Shown here: positions 10,515 through 23,000 of the stretch, piece by piece
How positions within the stretch are numbered: the stretch's first letter is position 1
Layout: every line of letters starts with the position of its first letter
NCBI GenBank assembly: GCA_036346225.1
Contig: JARFIW010000899.1
Span: forward strand, 434,001-498,000
Reading direction: 5' to 3'
Source: Platerodrilus igneus
Lineage: Eukaryota > Arthropoda > Insecta > Coleoptera > Lycidae
Length of the DNA: 64,000 nucleotides
Notes under the pieces: generated by a model
Seen by the model: the letters and a program-made list of their open reading frames with translations, nothing else
What the model was told of the DNA's origin: nothing
Databases searched by the model: none
Position numbers and translations under genes: made by a program

Positions 10515-11950
10515 AAACCTCGACTATGAATCTTCCCATAGTTGAATTCTGTAAGCATTGGCATGTGACACACTACAAACCTGTTCCCATGTTTTCATAT
10601 TGCGCTAACTTAATCAAAGTTCTTATTCAGCAACTCAATTTTCCTGCTAAATTCATTATCTAACACCAATTCTTATTTTTCAACTACTGATTGTCATATC
10701 AAGAGATTAAAAAATATCTCTTTTAATCTAGAATCATCAAATTGGTCTTTTCTCAGTGCTTCTTCATTCCTTTTATAATTGTGCTTTTGTCTCTTCAATC
10801 TTTGGTCATGCACGTACAAACTCTTGCAAAATCTTCTGATTATATAATTCTATTTTACAATTTATTTCCGTTTCATTGTAATTTTTGGTTGGCTATTTTC
10901 TAACTTAGCACATACTTCTGCTTTAGATTTCGTTAAAAATTAAAAATATCCTGCATATAACTTGTCTTTTTTACTTTTTTTCCTGTCACTACCTTGTCAG
11001 AATATGTAACTACATTTGGTTCTAAATACTCCTCTCTTCAATCTTTTTAATTGTGACTCGTAAACGGCTTGATAAAAAATTTTAAAATTTGCACTTGCAA
11101 TCCTCTAATATTATATTATAAAATATTCGCAAAGGACGATGTACAAGGATTTATCGTGAGAATGGCCACAACCTCTATACTAAAAAATTTTTTTAGCTCC
11201 TAAACGACTTGCTAAAAAAATTCATACTTTTCATATGCAATGCTTAATAGTCTATTAAGCATTGCATATGAACATTTACGTTTACGAACCACAATTAAGG
11301 AGATTGAAGACAGGAGTATTTAGAAATAGAGGTAGTTACATAATCTGACAAGGTAGTGACAGGAAAACAAGAAAAAAAGACAAGTTATATGCAGGATATT
11401 TTAAATTTTTTAATGAAATCTAAAGCAGAAGTATGTGCTAAGCTAGAAAATAGCCAACCGAAAATTACAAGGTAACGGAAATAAATTGTATATATGGTTG
11501 GAAGAAACCAGATCAAAATGGCAAATAGAGCCGAAGGCATTAAAGGGTAATTTTTACAAGTTTAAGATAAATCAGCAGGCAGACACAAAAATAGAATTAT
11601 ATAATCAGAAGATTTTGCAGGAGTTTGTATATGCATGACCAAAGATTGAAGAGACAAAAGCACAATTATAAAAGGAATGAAGAAGCACTGAGAAAAAACC
11701 AATTTGATGATTCTAGATTAAAAGAGATATTTTTTAATCTTTTGATGTGACAATCAGTAGTTGAAAAATAAGAATTGGTGTTAGATAATGAATTTAGCAG
11801 GAAAATTGAGTTGGTGAATAAGAACTTTGATTAAGTTAGCGCAATATGAAAACATGGGAACAGGTTTGTAGTGTGTCACATGCCAATGCTTACAGAATTC
11901 AACTAGGGAAAGATTCATAGTCGAGGTTTAAAAGAAAAATATTGGAACAA
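10515..11950. repeat. Long inverted repeat 1 with palindromic centre
   Basis: The left arm (about 10515-11058) is the reverse complement of the right arm (about 11278-11950), with scattered differences. Between them is a loop of about 220 bp holding a perfect 39-nt palindrome at 11232-11270 (CATATGCAATGCTTAATAG, one T, then its complement). The arms carry the coiled-coil ORF remnant seen at 1-502 and 6838-7370. Homology even continues past the arms: 11951-11978 is the complement of 10470-10514. Such a structure could extrude as a hairpin. Confidence 0.7.
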
Positions 11951-11980
11951 CCTAATGTATATTTAGATGCACCGGACAAT

Positions 11981-12050
11981 TTCAAGAGTAGGAAAAGTAA
12001 GAACAAAACATGATGTTAGAAATGTACCTTATAGACATATTAGATGTTAA
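11981..12050 (+). pseudogene. 3' scrap of a fourth F-box copy
   Basis: This encodes only the last 22 or so codons of the F-box protein (RVGKVRTKHDVRN..., ending RHIRC and stop 12048-12050) and is followed by the same 3' flank as copy 2 (12051-12410). It begins abruptly at the end of inverted repeat 1. It marks the start of the second unit of a roughly 1.9-kb tandem duplication (10087-11980 and 11981-13870). Confidence 0.75.
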
Positions 12051-12410
12051 GAAATATTGATTATAAAAGTTTATTAAATATTGACAATAACAAATTTATT
12101 TTGTAAATATAATAAATATTAATCTGACAATGTACGTTTCTGTAATTATTAATACTTGATAGAACTAATATATCTAAAACTTATCACAAGCAAAATTATC
12201 TTAAAATGGTATAACATTTTCCTATTACTTGTTATTTATTTACATTTCCCCAAATACTGTTCAATAAATATTGTCCTAGATTCTCCGTACATTTTATAAT
12301 TTTATTGCATTTTCCCTGAATTCTGTATTTTAATCTCTTCCATTTCAATTTTCACTATGTCCTCACATTTAAATATACATTAGGTTGTTCCAATATTTTT
12401 CTTTTAACTT

Positions 12411-13870
12411 CGACTATGAATTTTACCCTAGTTGAATTCTGTAAGCATTGGTATATGACACACTACAAACCTGTTCCTACGTTTTCATATTGTGCTAACT
12501 TAATCAAAATTCTTATTCACCAACCCAATTTATCTGCTAAATTCATTATCTAACATCAAATCTTGTTTTTCAACTACTGATTGTCATATCAAGAGATTCA
12601 AAAATATCTCTTTTAATTTAGAATCATCAAATTGATTTTTTCTTTTTACTTTATCATTACTCTTATAATTATGTTTTTGTCTATCAAATCTTTGGTCATG
12701 CACATACAAACTCTTGCACAATCTTTTGATTATATAATTCTATATCTTAATCCTAAACTTGTCAAAACTCTCTCTTAATGCTTTTCGCTCTGTTTGCCAT
12801 TTTTATCTGGTTCCTTTCAACTTTATTTAAAATTTCTAACTTTGCACATACTTCTACTTTGAATGTCGTTAGAATTCAAAATATTCTGCATATAACTTGT
12901 CTTTTTTTCTTGTTTTCCTGTCACTACCTTGTCGGAATATGTAACTACCTCTGGTTCTAAATATTCCTCTCTTCAATCTCCTTAATTGTGGCTCGTAAAC
13001 TGCTTGATAAAAAATTTTTTAAAATTTGCACTTGCAATCCTCTAATATTATATTATAAAATATTCGCAAAGGACGATGTACAAGGATTTATCTTCAGGAT
13101 GGCCACAACCTCTATACTAAAAAATTTTTTTAACTTCCAAACGACTTGCTAAAAAATTCATACTTTTCATATGCAGTGCTTAATAGTGTATTAAGCAGTG
13201 CATATGAACGTTTATGTTTACGAGCCACAATTAAGAGATTGAAAACAGGAGTATTTAGAAATAGAAGTAGTTACATAATCTGACAAGGTAGTGACAGGAA
13301 AACAAGAAAAAAGGACAACTTATATACAGGATATTTTAAATTTTCTAATGAAATCTAACGCAGAAGTATGTGCTAAGTAAGAAAATAGCCAACCGAAAAT
13401 AACAAGGAAACGGAAACAAATTGTAAATAAGGTTGAAAGAAACCAGATAAAAATGGCAACTACAGCCGAAGGCATTTAGAGAAAGTTTTGACAAGTTTAG
13501 GATTAAGATAAATTAGCAGGCAGACACAAAAATAGAATTATATAATCAGAAGATTTTGCAGGAGTTTGTATGTGCATGACTAAAGATTGAAGAGACAAAA
13601 ACATAATCATATGAGAAATGAAGAAGCAATGAGAAAAAAGCAATTTGATGATTCTAGATTAAAAGAGATATTTTTGAGTTTCTTGATATGACAATTAGTA
13701 GTTGAAAACAAGATCTGGTATTAGATAATGAATTTAGCAGGAAAATTTTGATTAAGTTAGCACAATATGAAAATGCAGGAAAAAGTTTGTAGTGTGTCAT
13801 ATGCCAATGCTTACAGAATTCAACTAGGGAAAAATTCATAGTCGAGGTTTAAAAGAAAAATATTGGAATA
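12411..13870. repeat. Long inverted repeat 2 with near-palindromic centre
   Basis: The left arm 12411-12990 and right arm 13215-13870 are inverted copies, and the loop 12991-13214 is a direct copy of the loop of inverted repeat 1 (the ggacgatgtacaaggattta stretch occurs in both, same orientation). A near-perfect palindrome sits at about 13168-13205. The right arm runs straight on into the 3' flank of the inverted F-box copy 3. Confidence 0.7.
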
Positions 13871-14187
13871 ATCTAATGTATTTTTAAATGCACGGGACGA
13901 CATCGTGAAAAATGAGATGGAAAAGATTAAAATACAGAATTCATAGAAAATGCAGAGAAATTATAGAATGTATGGAGAATCTAGGGCAATATATATTGAA
14001 CAGTATTCGGGGAAATGTAAATAACAATTAATAGGAAAATGTTATACCATTTTAAGATAATTTTGCTTATGATAGGTTTTAGATATATTAATTCTATCAA
14101 GTATCAATTATTACAGAAACGTACATTGTCAGATTAATATTTATTTTTATTATATTTACAAAATAAAATTGTTATTGTCAATATTTC

Positions 14188-14622
14188 TTAACATCTAATA
14201 TGTCTATAAGGTACATTTCTAACATTATATTTTGTTCTTACTTTTCCTACTCTTGGAATTCTATTATTAACTCTAACTGTAAAATTGTGTACTTTGGGTA
14301 TGTTGCGCTCATCAGTACAATGAAGTCTTGCTTTCATTATTTTCATATCAATTCCAAATCGATGTTTAAATAGCTCTTTGTCTAATATTAATTTAGCACA
14401 AACACGTTTACGTAGTATAGAATCACCTTTACACACCTGCATTATGTGCTTGCTAGAGAAGACGGCACTTATCAAAGATTTAGGATCCAAATATCTAAAA
14501 ATACAAACAATTAATAATAAAGAATAAAATAAAAAAAATACTATTTACCTCAGAATATTTGCCAGCATTTCCACAGGCAGTATGGAGATCACAGGAACAG
14601 CAAAGTTAAAGAAGTCTAACAT
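14188..14622 (-). CDS. F-box protein, copy 3 (two exons, inverted)
   Basis: On the minus strand exon 1 is 14622-14549, the intron 14548-14495 and exon 2 14494-14188, giving 126 residues. The F-box is identical in its core (ILPVEMLANILRYLD). Its own changes include SI for PV in GDSIL, Glu for Gln in DKELF, Ala for Gly in MKARL, Cys for Arg in HCTD and Tyr-Asn for His-Asp near the end. It is the most diverged copy yet remains fully open. The promoter is kept: TATAAG is the complement of 14665-14670 and TCAGTT of 14635-14640. It is divergent from copy 2, with two inverted repeats between them. Role as for copy 1. Confidence 0.78.
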
Positions 14623-15675
14623 TTTGCTTGATACAACTGAGGTTTAAGTGTCAGAACTGCACTACTTATACCCGGGCGAAATTAATAATCCAGAACCGTT
14701 ACAGATTAATGAAGTGTGAGGTTTTGGTTGATTGCTTATTGTTTTATTCATTCTTTAGAGTTAATTAATATTATTAATTTCTTACTAGAGTATACTTTAT
14801 GGTTTGATAAACAAATGAAAACAAAAATGAAGTTTGAAATGTTTTAATTATAAACAATAACTACATTTTTATGCTACTTTATAGTATGGTCACTTTTGTG
14901 ATTATGGTATTTATCGTAACAAGACTGTAATATTCGCTGGTACTTTTCCTTTCTTCAGTACACAAATATTTAATATGTGATCAACCTCTGCTAATCTAAA
15001 AAATTTGCCTTCACTAAACAATTTCGTTACTGAATTCTAGTTTTAGTAATTTACAAAACACCAGTTGCAGCAATACAATTGTTTGCTCCTTTACCTAAAT
15101 CTGGGCCAAAAATTGTATGTATAAAGGCCCTAAATTACGCTTAATAATGTAATTTACTATCTAGCATCTAATACTGTTTAGTCTTTGCCCTTGTTGCACG
15201 TCTTCTTCGATGATATCCTGTAGCTGTGGAATTCGATGCTGCTTCTAAAACTTCCAAATCAAATATCCCTAGTTGCACAAAATTAATTTCACTCAGGCAC
15301 GCTTAGGTCGACACATTAAAATGAAATAAAAATGTAATTACTATTAGAGGTTATTCTACGATGCAAGAGTACTCTTGCACCGCGTTCGATCTTGAATGGC
15401 GTCATGTTCACTGTTCAGTCAATTAATATTATTTATGTACACAAATTACAATATTTTCTAGTTAGTTGTAAATGCATAGGTGAACGCATCGATATTATTG
15501 TTACTACTGATTTTGTAGAGTGCGATAAAAACATTTTCAAGTAGTGTAACTAGCATAATGTCAAAGACACTTCCATCAATTTTGTAGCATAAAAATACTC
15601 ATTTTGTATTGATATAGTAAAGCAACGACCATTAGCTTCATTAATTCATGTTCAACAAACCATTCGACTTCCGTA
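14623..15675 (-). repeat. 5' flank of F-box copy 3
   Basis: This is the inverted equivalent of 3766-4800 and of 8910-9722 and contains the conserved core promoter. It keeps about 200 bp (15480-15675) in common with copy 1 that copy 2 lacks. No separate gene is seen. Confidence 0.6.
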
Positions 15676-15990
15676 CGTAAATTTTTGAATACTTTTAGGT
15701 ATTTCATTTACCAAATGGGGCACAACTCCAGCATGATAGTAGCAATGGATTTTTAGGGAACTCTCTGGATTGACAGTAGTCAATCCAGATATAGAACTAA
15801 AGGAAGTGTAGAAGCATGCAATAATAATGCTAACATTTATTATTAAAACTTACATGGTTTATGTACAGAGATATTAATTCTTCAAAATGCTGTTGCATGT
15901 TCTAATAATAAAATTTTAATACTAACTGAAACCTGGTTAATAATAGCATAAATGATGCTGAACTAGGGAATGTAGATTTTGTATTGTATA
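15676..15990 (+). pseudogene. LINE endonuclease fragment (inverted partner of 2640-2912)
   Basis: The plus strand reads NKILILTETWL near 15910, matching the minus-strand LINE at 2640-2912. The LINE is interrupted at about 15990 by the hAT-bearing block and resumes at 19624. Confidence 0.6.
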
Positions 15991-16015
15991 TAAAAAAAGA
16001 GAACAAAATAACCTT

Positions 16016-18708
16016 TTAAAAACATTCTCTTCTTGCCTTTTTATAGGCAAAATCTTTAATTAATTCGCCGAAAGGAAGGGAATTCATAAGATCATTTTCT
16101 ATAGATATAATTGATAAATTGATGTGTCTTTCCTGAGCTATACTTGATCTTAAAAAGTTTTTATTAATTTCAGTTTTGAGAAAGGTTTTTCCCCTGATGA
16201 TATGGACACTGGTAGCGTTAAAAAAATTCGTATAGCTACTGCAGTATTTGGAAATGTTGAAAAATAGATTCTCAAACATGTATTCGAGAATTGACTTGCG
16301 TCTAAATCCTTTTGCTCTGATAAGTGACATTTTAAGCATTTAATTTCATCAAATAATTTGTTTGTGTCAATATCTGATTCTCTGCGTGATTCATCTTTTT
16401 TACATGTACTGATAAACATTTTCTCAATTCTTCTTCAGTTAAGTTAAACATTTTCTAAATAAATCCAAAAATATTATTAAATTGCTCCAACCCCTTGAAT
16501 CTTTCATTAACAGACGATAAGGTTTGATCTAATATGGAGAAGAACACATTTACCTTATTATTAATTTTCGGTTCTATTATTGATTCGTCATTGCTTTTAT
16601 TATCCAACTGTTTTTTCTTTTTTCTTTGACAAACAATATGTGTAGATAAAATATTGGGCTCAATTTCTAATTCTTCTGCTAGTTATCTCGCACCGACAAG
16701 AATTTCCTTAAATTCCTTATCGTTTCTTAAGCCCGTGAAGAAAGTTTTTATATTGCTTATGCAGTCCACACAAGTTTTTAGATTTATACTTCGATTCTGC
16801 ATTAATTTACTAATAGAATTGATTTTGAACAATATATTATACCAAATTACTACAGAGCATAAAAATTTGTAGTTTTGAATTTTTGTTGCTAGCGATCGAG
16901 CCTGGTGTGAGGTAGTAAAATCTTTTGAAGATGCGAATGCTTCCACTACTTTGATGAGAGCATCATAAACTTGACCAATCTGATATCTCAAAGGTTTTAT
17001 TGCGTCTATACTATTGGACCAGCGTGTATCAGATAGTGGTTTTAAAGTTAAATCTGAAATGCACATTTTTATAACTGACCATAGTTTTGTTGACGCAGAA
17101 AAAACACATATATCTTTTGAACAATATTAAAAAATCCCGACAGTTCAAAAAATTTTTTTGCAGCGTCATTAACAACTAAATTTAGTGACTGTGCTAAACA
17201 AGGAACAAAAAAATGCACGCAAGTTTATATCTAAGATATCTTTTTGTAAGCCACTATGTATCCCACGCATATTTGCCCCATTATCATAGCCTTGAGCACG
17301 CATGTTGTATATACTTAAATTTAATTTTACTAACAAATCTGTCACATAGTTACATAAGCCAGCACCAGTAGAATCAGTTATAGGACAAAATTCAATGAAA
17401 TGTTCACGAATTTCAACTTTTTTCATAGGCTCGTTCAATAAAACAAACCTCAAAATGGCATGTAATTGTTCAGTATGAATCACATCTGGTGTTCAGTCGA
17501 GGATTATAAAGTAATATTTATGTTTCCTTACCAGATCTAAAATAGTGTTTTTGATTTTCAATTCAATCAAATTTTATTAATTAACTTTGAATCTTATCGC
17601 CCAAATAGTTTTTCGTAACAATATCACTGCTTTGATTTTTATGTGTGCGGCGAACATGCTCATCCATTACAGAATCAAATTTTGAAAACGTTTCTATTAA
17701 TTTAAAAAAAATTCCATTATTTTTGTCATATAGTTTGCCAAATGTACCACGTACAACTAGACATTGGTGACATAAAAACTGTATTGTTGAAATTACTTGT
17801 TGAATGATACGATACCAGTATTTCTTTTCTACATTCAATGAACGTAATTGACTTTGATTCAAGGCAACTCTCTTAGATATCATAGTTGACTAATTCAATC
17901 AAGCTCCGATATTATTTTTATGTGAGTTACACTCTTCGTGCCTATTTAGCACTATAGTGCTTTTAACGAACAGATTCAGTAATTAAAATAATAAGATATG
18001 CTTTAGTTGCGCAGTACAAACTGAGCACAAGCCTAATTTACAACAAACAGATTTATACATTGCGGAACTAGAAGTACGTTTGAAAAAGTAATTGAAATGT
18101 GTAGATTAGCAATACAAAAATTTATTTGTGGGAGGAGCGCTTACTGAATCTGTTCGTTAAACGTACTATAGTGACAAATGTTTCCAATCAGAACACCTGT
18201 CGTTATTAGACAAGTTAGTTAAAGACTAACCAAAAACTATACAAGAGAAACAGTAAACCGCATCTTTTGACATAGAATAAATCAACCACTCTCTTCTTAC
18301 TTTTTCTTCATTAGCGAGGTGCCAGTAAAAATAACTAGCAGAAAACTTTAGTCCATGTGAGTTTATTGAGTAAATCCAGTTCGTCATTTGCCGCATTCCT
18401 TTATCTGTTAAATATCTTGCGTCTGCGGATGTAATTATTTTTGGGTCATTAGATAGTAAGGTGGAAAGTACACTTGCTGGAACATTTTCAGTATGCACGA
18501 GTGTCGTATTAGAGTTCTCTACCGTTTCAACAATATTAGAAAAAACATCAACCTCAGTATTTTCTTTAATATGATCCAGGTTAACATTTATATCAGTATC
18601 GAGAATCAGGGATGACATAATCGATATTCTCAGAAAAAAAATTGATTCCGATGGCTTGTCCTTCAAGTATTTTTTCAAAGTATCAGTTAATCTTTTTTTA
18701 GCTTCCAT
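16016..18708 (-). pseudogene. hAT transposase, ZMYM1-like (TTF finger, DUF4371, dimerisation)
   Basis: Minus-strand pieces follow the order known for the zinc-finger MYM-type 1-like hAT family. First is an N-terminal segment and TTF-type zinc finger (FYWHLANEEK..., WLIYS, AVYCFSC) at 18708-18226. Then come DUF4371-like text (YWYRIIQQVISTIQFL, GTFGKLYDKNNGIF, DSVMDEHVRR) at 17883-17581, HTEQLHAILRFV plus RAQGYDNGANMRG at 17483-17169, LKPLSDTRWSNSIDAIKPLR at 17066-16683, and the C-terminal dimerisation region at 16419-16016. Frameshifts, stops and a MITE inside make it dead. The insertion block runs about 15991-19623 relative to the LINE. Terminal repeats were not found. Confidence 0.85.
17950..18173. 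mobile_element. 224-bp MITE with ~33-bp TIRs, inside the hAT
   Basis: The left end CACTATAGTG... and right end ...CACTATAGTG are inverted repeats extending about 33 bp (both include AACGAACAGATTCAGTAA), with three or so mismatches. There is no coding capacity. It separates the zinc-finger part from the DUF4371 part of the hAT transposase. Flanks (tttag / acaaat) show no clear target duplication, so the superfamily is open. Confidence 0.7.
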
Positions 18709-20675
18709 TCTCTGCTATGTTTGTTGTCGGTACTGGTGGCCTGTTTTTCGCTTTCTTTTTCTGTCCTTAAGAAATCAAAGTTGGTAATCTTAAAACCAAT
18801 ATTGTATAGTTACTTATCATTTTTACAATCAATGAATTCACTTTTAAATCACTGCACTTTTCTGAATACTAAACTGAAAAATGAAGGCCAATAAACTGAA
18901 CAATTAACATGGACTTTCTCAAGTGAGTTCTTTTCAACTAACTGTAAACTTGAATACTAGCAAGCATCAACTGTGTACAAATTAGCTGTTAACGGAATGC
19001 CTTTACCATACAACTACCAAGAAATTGGTCAATAATAACATATTCTAGGAAATTCTTAAATAAATCTTAAAACTGGTGTAAGGGTACATTATAACAACAC
19101 AACTGGCTCTATATAAATATATTAAAATGTATAGGTTCTCTTTTAAATACACAATAGAAGAACAGACAGGGGATCGATAGGTACACACTATTAACTAAAT
19201 ACATTACTTTCTCTGAATTCAGGGGATGAGGATTCTATGCTGTGCTGTACTGTTTAAATAAACAAAGGATTATTCTTTGTTTTAAGATAAATCTTGTTCT
19301 AACCATCCTAAATATCTAAAGTAGAAACTCGCGAATAAAGTTACTTAATTATATATTTAAAATGATTGATTTTTCTTCCATTAACGGAAGAAAAAGGAAT
19401 AAAACTACGGATTTTGCTACTTCTACCTTTGTTTTTGGTGCCTACCGGTATCTACTTTTTAGTATGTACACGTGCCAGCATCTCCATCGACAAATAGCAT
19501 AATTTATGTTGTTTGTGGTTGTTCGTACCGAAGAAGTTGAAATCTTAATGTAGCTGTTTCGCAGCCCTTTCATTTGGCCGCCTGTGTTTTTTGCACACAT
19601 TCGCCACATAGTCGGCGCGGCCCTGCTTATGACTTTAAAAATGTTAATTATTATCAAATTAATTGCTTGTTGAGCACTATAAATTGAGCAAAGGAATTTT
19701 CGAATTATACCTTAATCGATTGTTTGGATATGTTTTATTACACTTATATTTGGTTATAGAGCAGTATGTTCCAAACAAAGAAAGTTTTTTCAACCACCTC
19801 TCCGGTTTGGTTTAATAAAGAATTAAGAATAAAAATTCAGCAAAAGAAGAAGCCCATAAACAATGTAAGCTTTTTCAAAGTTATGAAAACTATCGCAATT
19901 TTTCTAAATTAAGTTTGGAATGCAAATTGTTATCAAATCAATGTTATAATGATTATATAAATCACATACAAAAAAATATTGTGCAGAATTCCAATATATT
20001 TTGGGGGTTTGTTGATTTAAAGTGGCATGTGCAGAAATAACTGAATTATTTGCACTCTATTTTGAATCAGTTTACGATGAAACGGATACTCCTAGCATCG
20101 ATGTTGCATTTTGGTAAAATGTAAATGAATCCACTATTGCATTAACCTTATACTAAATCTTAAAAACATTACTTGCAGTAAACGTTGAAAAGGTCCTCGG
20201 CCTGATTTGATTCGCCTATTGCTCCTTAAAAGCTGTGCTTTTGCAATGTCAAAGCTTATTTATATTTTATTCAATAAATTACAAAAACAAGGGTATTTTC
20301 CTGATTATTCTAAAACAAGTCTGTCATACTAAGCTTTAAAAATGGAGATATGAGCAGTGTAAGCAGTGCTATACCCAAATTGAATATTGATTACAATTAA
20401 ACTAAATAGCATATTTTGTAATATAATCATAGGGAATCAACATGGCTTTAGACAGAAAAGCCTACAGTTACAAATTTGTTAATATAGGAACAGTATATTA
20501 CTCAACGAGCGACTTATGATAGCCATTACTCATTCGGAAGGTTTGCGCCGCGAGCCCTAACGTTCTCACGACATAACTTGCGAGTGGAATACTATACTTT
20601 TTAAACAACTACGCAAATCTTCAGTATCAGATATTTTCTAAATGTTTAAACTAATATCGCAAACACTGACAATTA

Positions 20676-20964
20676 AAAATTTATTTGTCAAAGTGTAACA
20701 GTACACTTCGCATGATATGAAAATTATACCTCATGGATTATGAAAAATGAAGGTTTGTATTTGTTAAGTCTTTTATTAATCTTAGTTTCAATTTATATTT
20801 TGCATTGTATAGCTGGTGTTGTTGAAAACATTGTGGGAGTGGGAATATATAATTTTATATATATTATTTAAGGGAGCAAAAATTTATTTGTCAAAGTGTA
20901 ACAGTCTACTTCGCATGATACGAAAATTATCCTCATCGATTATGAAAAATGAAGGTTTGTACTG
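20676..20964 (+). repeat. Direct repeat, 87 bp, 202 bp apart
   Basis: 20676-20762 and 20878-20964 are about 93% alike (both with tttgtcaaagtgtaacagt and ttatgaaaaatgaaggtttg). Arm 1 (850-940) has the sequence once, so this is a local duplication with about 115 bp of extra sequence between. Confidence 0.65.
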
Positions 20965-21043
20965 ATTGGTCACAGGTGTTGGATTATGATCATAATTCAC
21001 AACCTAGATATTCCTGATTAGTTAAAGTTGTTGGATTATGAAT

Positions 21044-21675
21044 TGTTACATGCCGAAAATCGGCTATGTAAACATTTTTGATTTTAGTTTGAAATATGTG
21101 ACTGAAATCGCGCCAATATTTTAAAAAGTAGACTTGTGCGTGCATTTCTGTCACTTTAGACAGTTGCGTCGGCGCCAGAGAATGCGCAGACGCGGAGTGT
21201 GGAAGGAAGTGCGCGTTTTCCGTCACGACAGGGACTAGTCAACGAGACGTCGAACAGTGAGGTTAATTTGTATCGTCTTTTTATCTTGTTTTCTCTTTCA
21301 GATAATGTAGGTTTCCTGTATCGTACCTTTTATCACTCGCTACCTTATTCCTATCGTATCGCTACAACAAAAGAAGAGGGAAGACAATTTAATTTGGCTT
21401 CGACGAGGGCGAAGGCCGACCCACGCCCAACTAACGCCGAGATCCTGCCGCCAGAATAGCTGCAATGTCGTGAAGGGCTCCACATTTTGCGTGAGTACAT
21501 TTTATCTTTTTCTTTTGTATGTGATACAAATTTAAGACGCAAGAATGACGTAATACCTTGTTGCGCAATATTATGTGTGTGTTTATTATGTTGCCAACTG
21601 TCGTAGTGGCTCTTATCAATTACGCCAAGACTTTAACGGTTATACCTTAGACGTTTACAGTCCTAGACTATAACA
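21044..21675. mobile_element. Solo LTR (632 bp) with GAAT target duplication
   Basis: It begins TGTTACATGCC and ends TATAACA, flanked by GAAT on both sides (21040-21043 and 21676-21679). The homologous empty site on arm 1 (about 768-784) reads ggattatgaattcatat on the complement, with a single GAAT. The inside is richer in G+C than its surroundings. There is no coding frame. TG...CA ends and a 4-bp duplication fit an LTR retrotransposon; the family is not identified. Confidence 0.7.
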
Positions 21676-21957
21676 GAATTCATACACAGCTACACAATAA
21701 TGAGTACTGGTATTTATCCCATTCTCTTAAATGCATAAGAAATGCATTACAGGATAGTCATAAGGCAAAAACTATTGTTTATTGATTTTGTCAACTGATC
21801 AAATTTAAGTAAAAACATGTGTAATGGCATCACGGAAAGCTTAAATTAAATTTGTCTATAGGCGCCACCTGGTCTTTTAAACCGTAGCAATATTTGTGAT
21901 ACCAGTAAATGGAAATGAGTTGCTACCTCCATTTTAAAGCTTACTCAACTAAGCACA

Positions 21958-23000
21958 CACAGGTCCTGTTTGCCGTGGCACCAATCGCACAAATTTAGTC
22001 GGGAGCATGAGACTTGCACATCTATAGCCAACACTTAACTTCACAATAAATCTAAATATAATAGCTACTTACATGCCAAGCTCTGAAAGTGATACTTCAC
22101 AAGGCCAGCATGTGGTTTTCAGAGTGATGCCGTAATCTTGTGTGGCATATACAAAATTTTTGTGCAACCACAAATACTTTGACAATAAAAAAACTATAGC
22201 AATATTTAAATTTTTAAATAATTTACAAACTTGTAACAATTAATTCACAAGAACTTACTGACAGATAAAAACAATACTGTCATGGCCACTGACATATCAT
22301 GCCTACTTTGTTTTTAATGTAATTGTTCACAAATGAGCTCGGCAATCTTTTTTCCAAGCTCTCGTATCACTTTTTGACCTCTTACGTCATTTCACTGATC
22401 TAGCTTGACAATAATGTACTTTCTGAACTAAAAAGTGATCCAGAACATGCATTTTCTATATCGACCACACAAAAAGTTATTTTCACATTTGCATACAAAT
22501 GCATACAAATTTACATTCATATTTTTGAAGATATTCTCTTAAGTTTAACAACATTTTTCCTGGTTTTTAATAGGATAAGACAAAATATGATGCAGTAGCG
22601 AAAACGTTAAGTTAACAAATTAGCCAGTGCTACTGCATTTATGATGCATAATTTTCTTAATCCTACCCTAAGGTGTAAGTTAGCTTTCTCACCTTCCAAT
22701 AATAAATCCTACCTTTAATCATTAATACAAAAGTTTGGAACAATAAATAGATAAAATAGTATCTTAAAAGCATTGCACAATGAGAAAGATATAGATAATT
22801 TATTTACTTTAAGGTCCACACAAGATAAGATAATATGTGAGAGATAATTGCAGAGAGAAAGATAAATACCTAAACATTTATGGGATGAAGTATTATTTAA
22901 GATACGATAAAATCCCTGAGATATTTTCAGAAAAATTTAACCAGTTATGGTCATATATTAATTAGATAAAATAAAATCCCTAAGATAACTTCAAAGAAAA
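21958..23000. other. Non-coding stretch, nothing recognised
   Basis: There is no supportable gene. An imperfect inverted repeat lies at about 22573-22668 (aggataag...gatgcagtag against ctactgcat...cttaatcct). Several ataagata-like motifs occur at 22790-22985. Confidence 0.4.

Larger units (their letters stand above)
19624..21957 (+). pseudogene. LINE RT fragment, inverted copy of 503-1985
   Basis: The plus strand reads VFSTTSPVWFNKELRIK (about 19780), FWGFVD-like linker text, then the RT N-terminus with LIRLLLLKSCAFAMSK (20205-20260) and NQHGFRQKS (about 20440), a standard LINE RT motif. It matches the LINE at 503-1985. It contains a duplicated 87-bp block (20676-20762 and 20878-20964) and a solo LTR. 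There are many stops. Confidence 0.65.
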
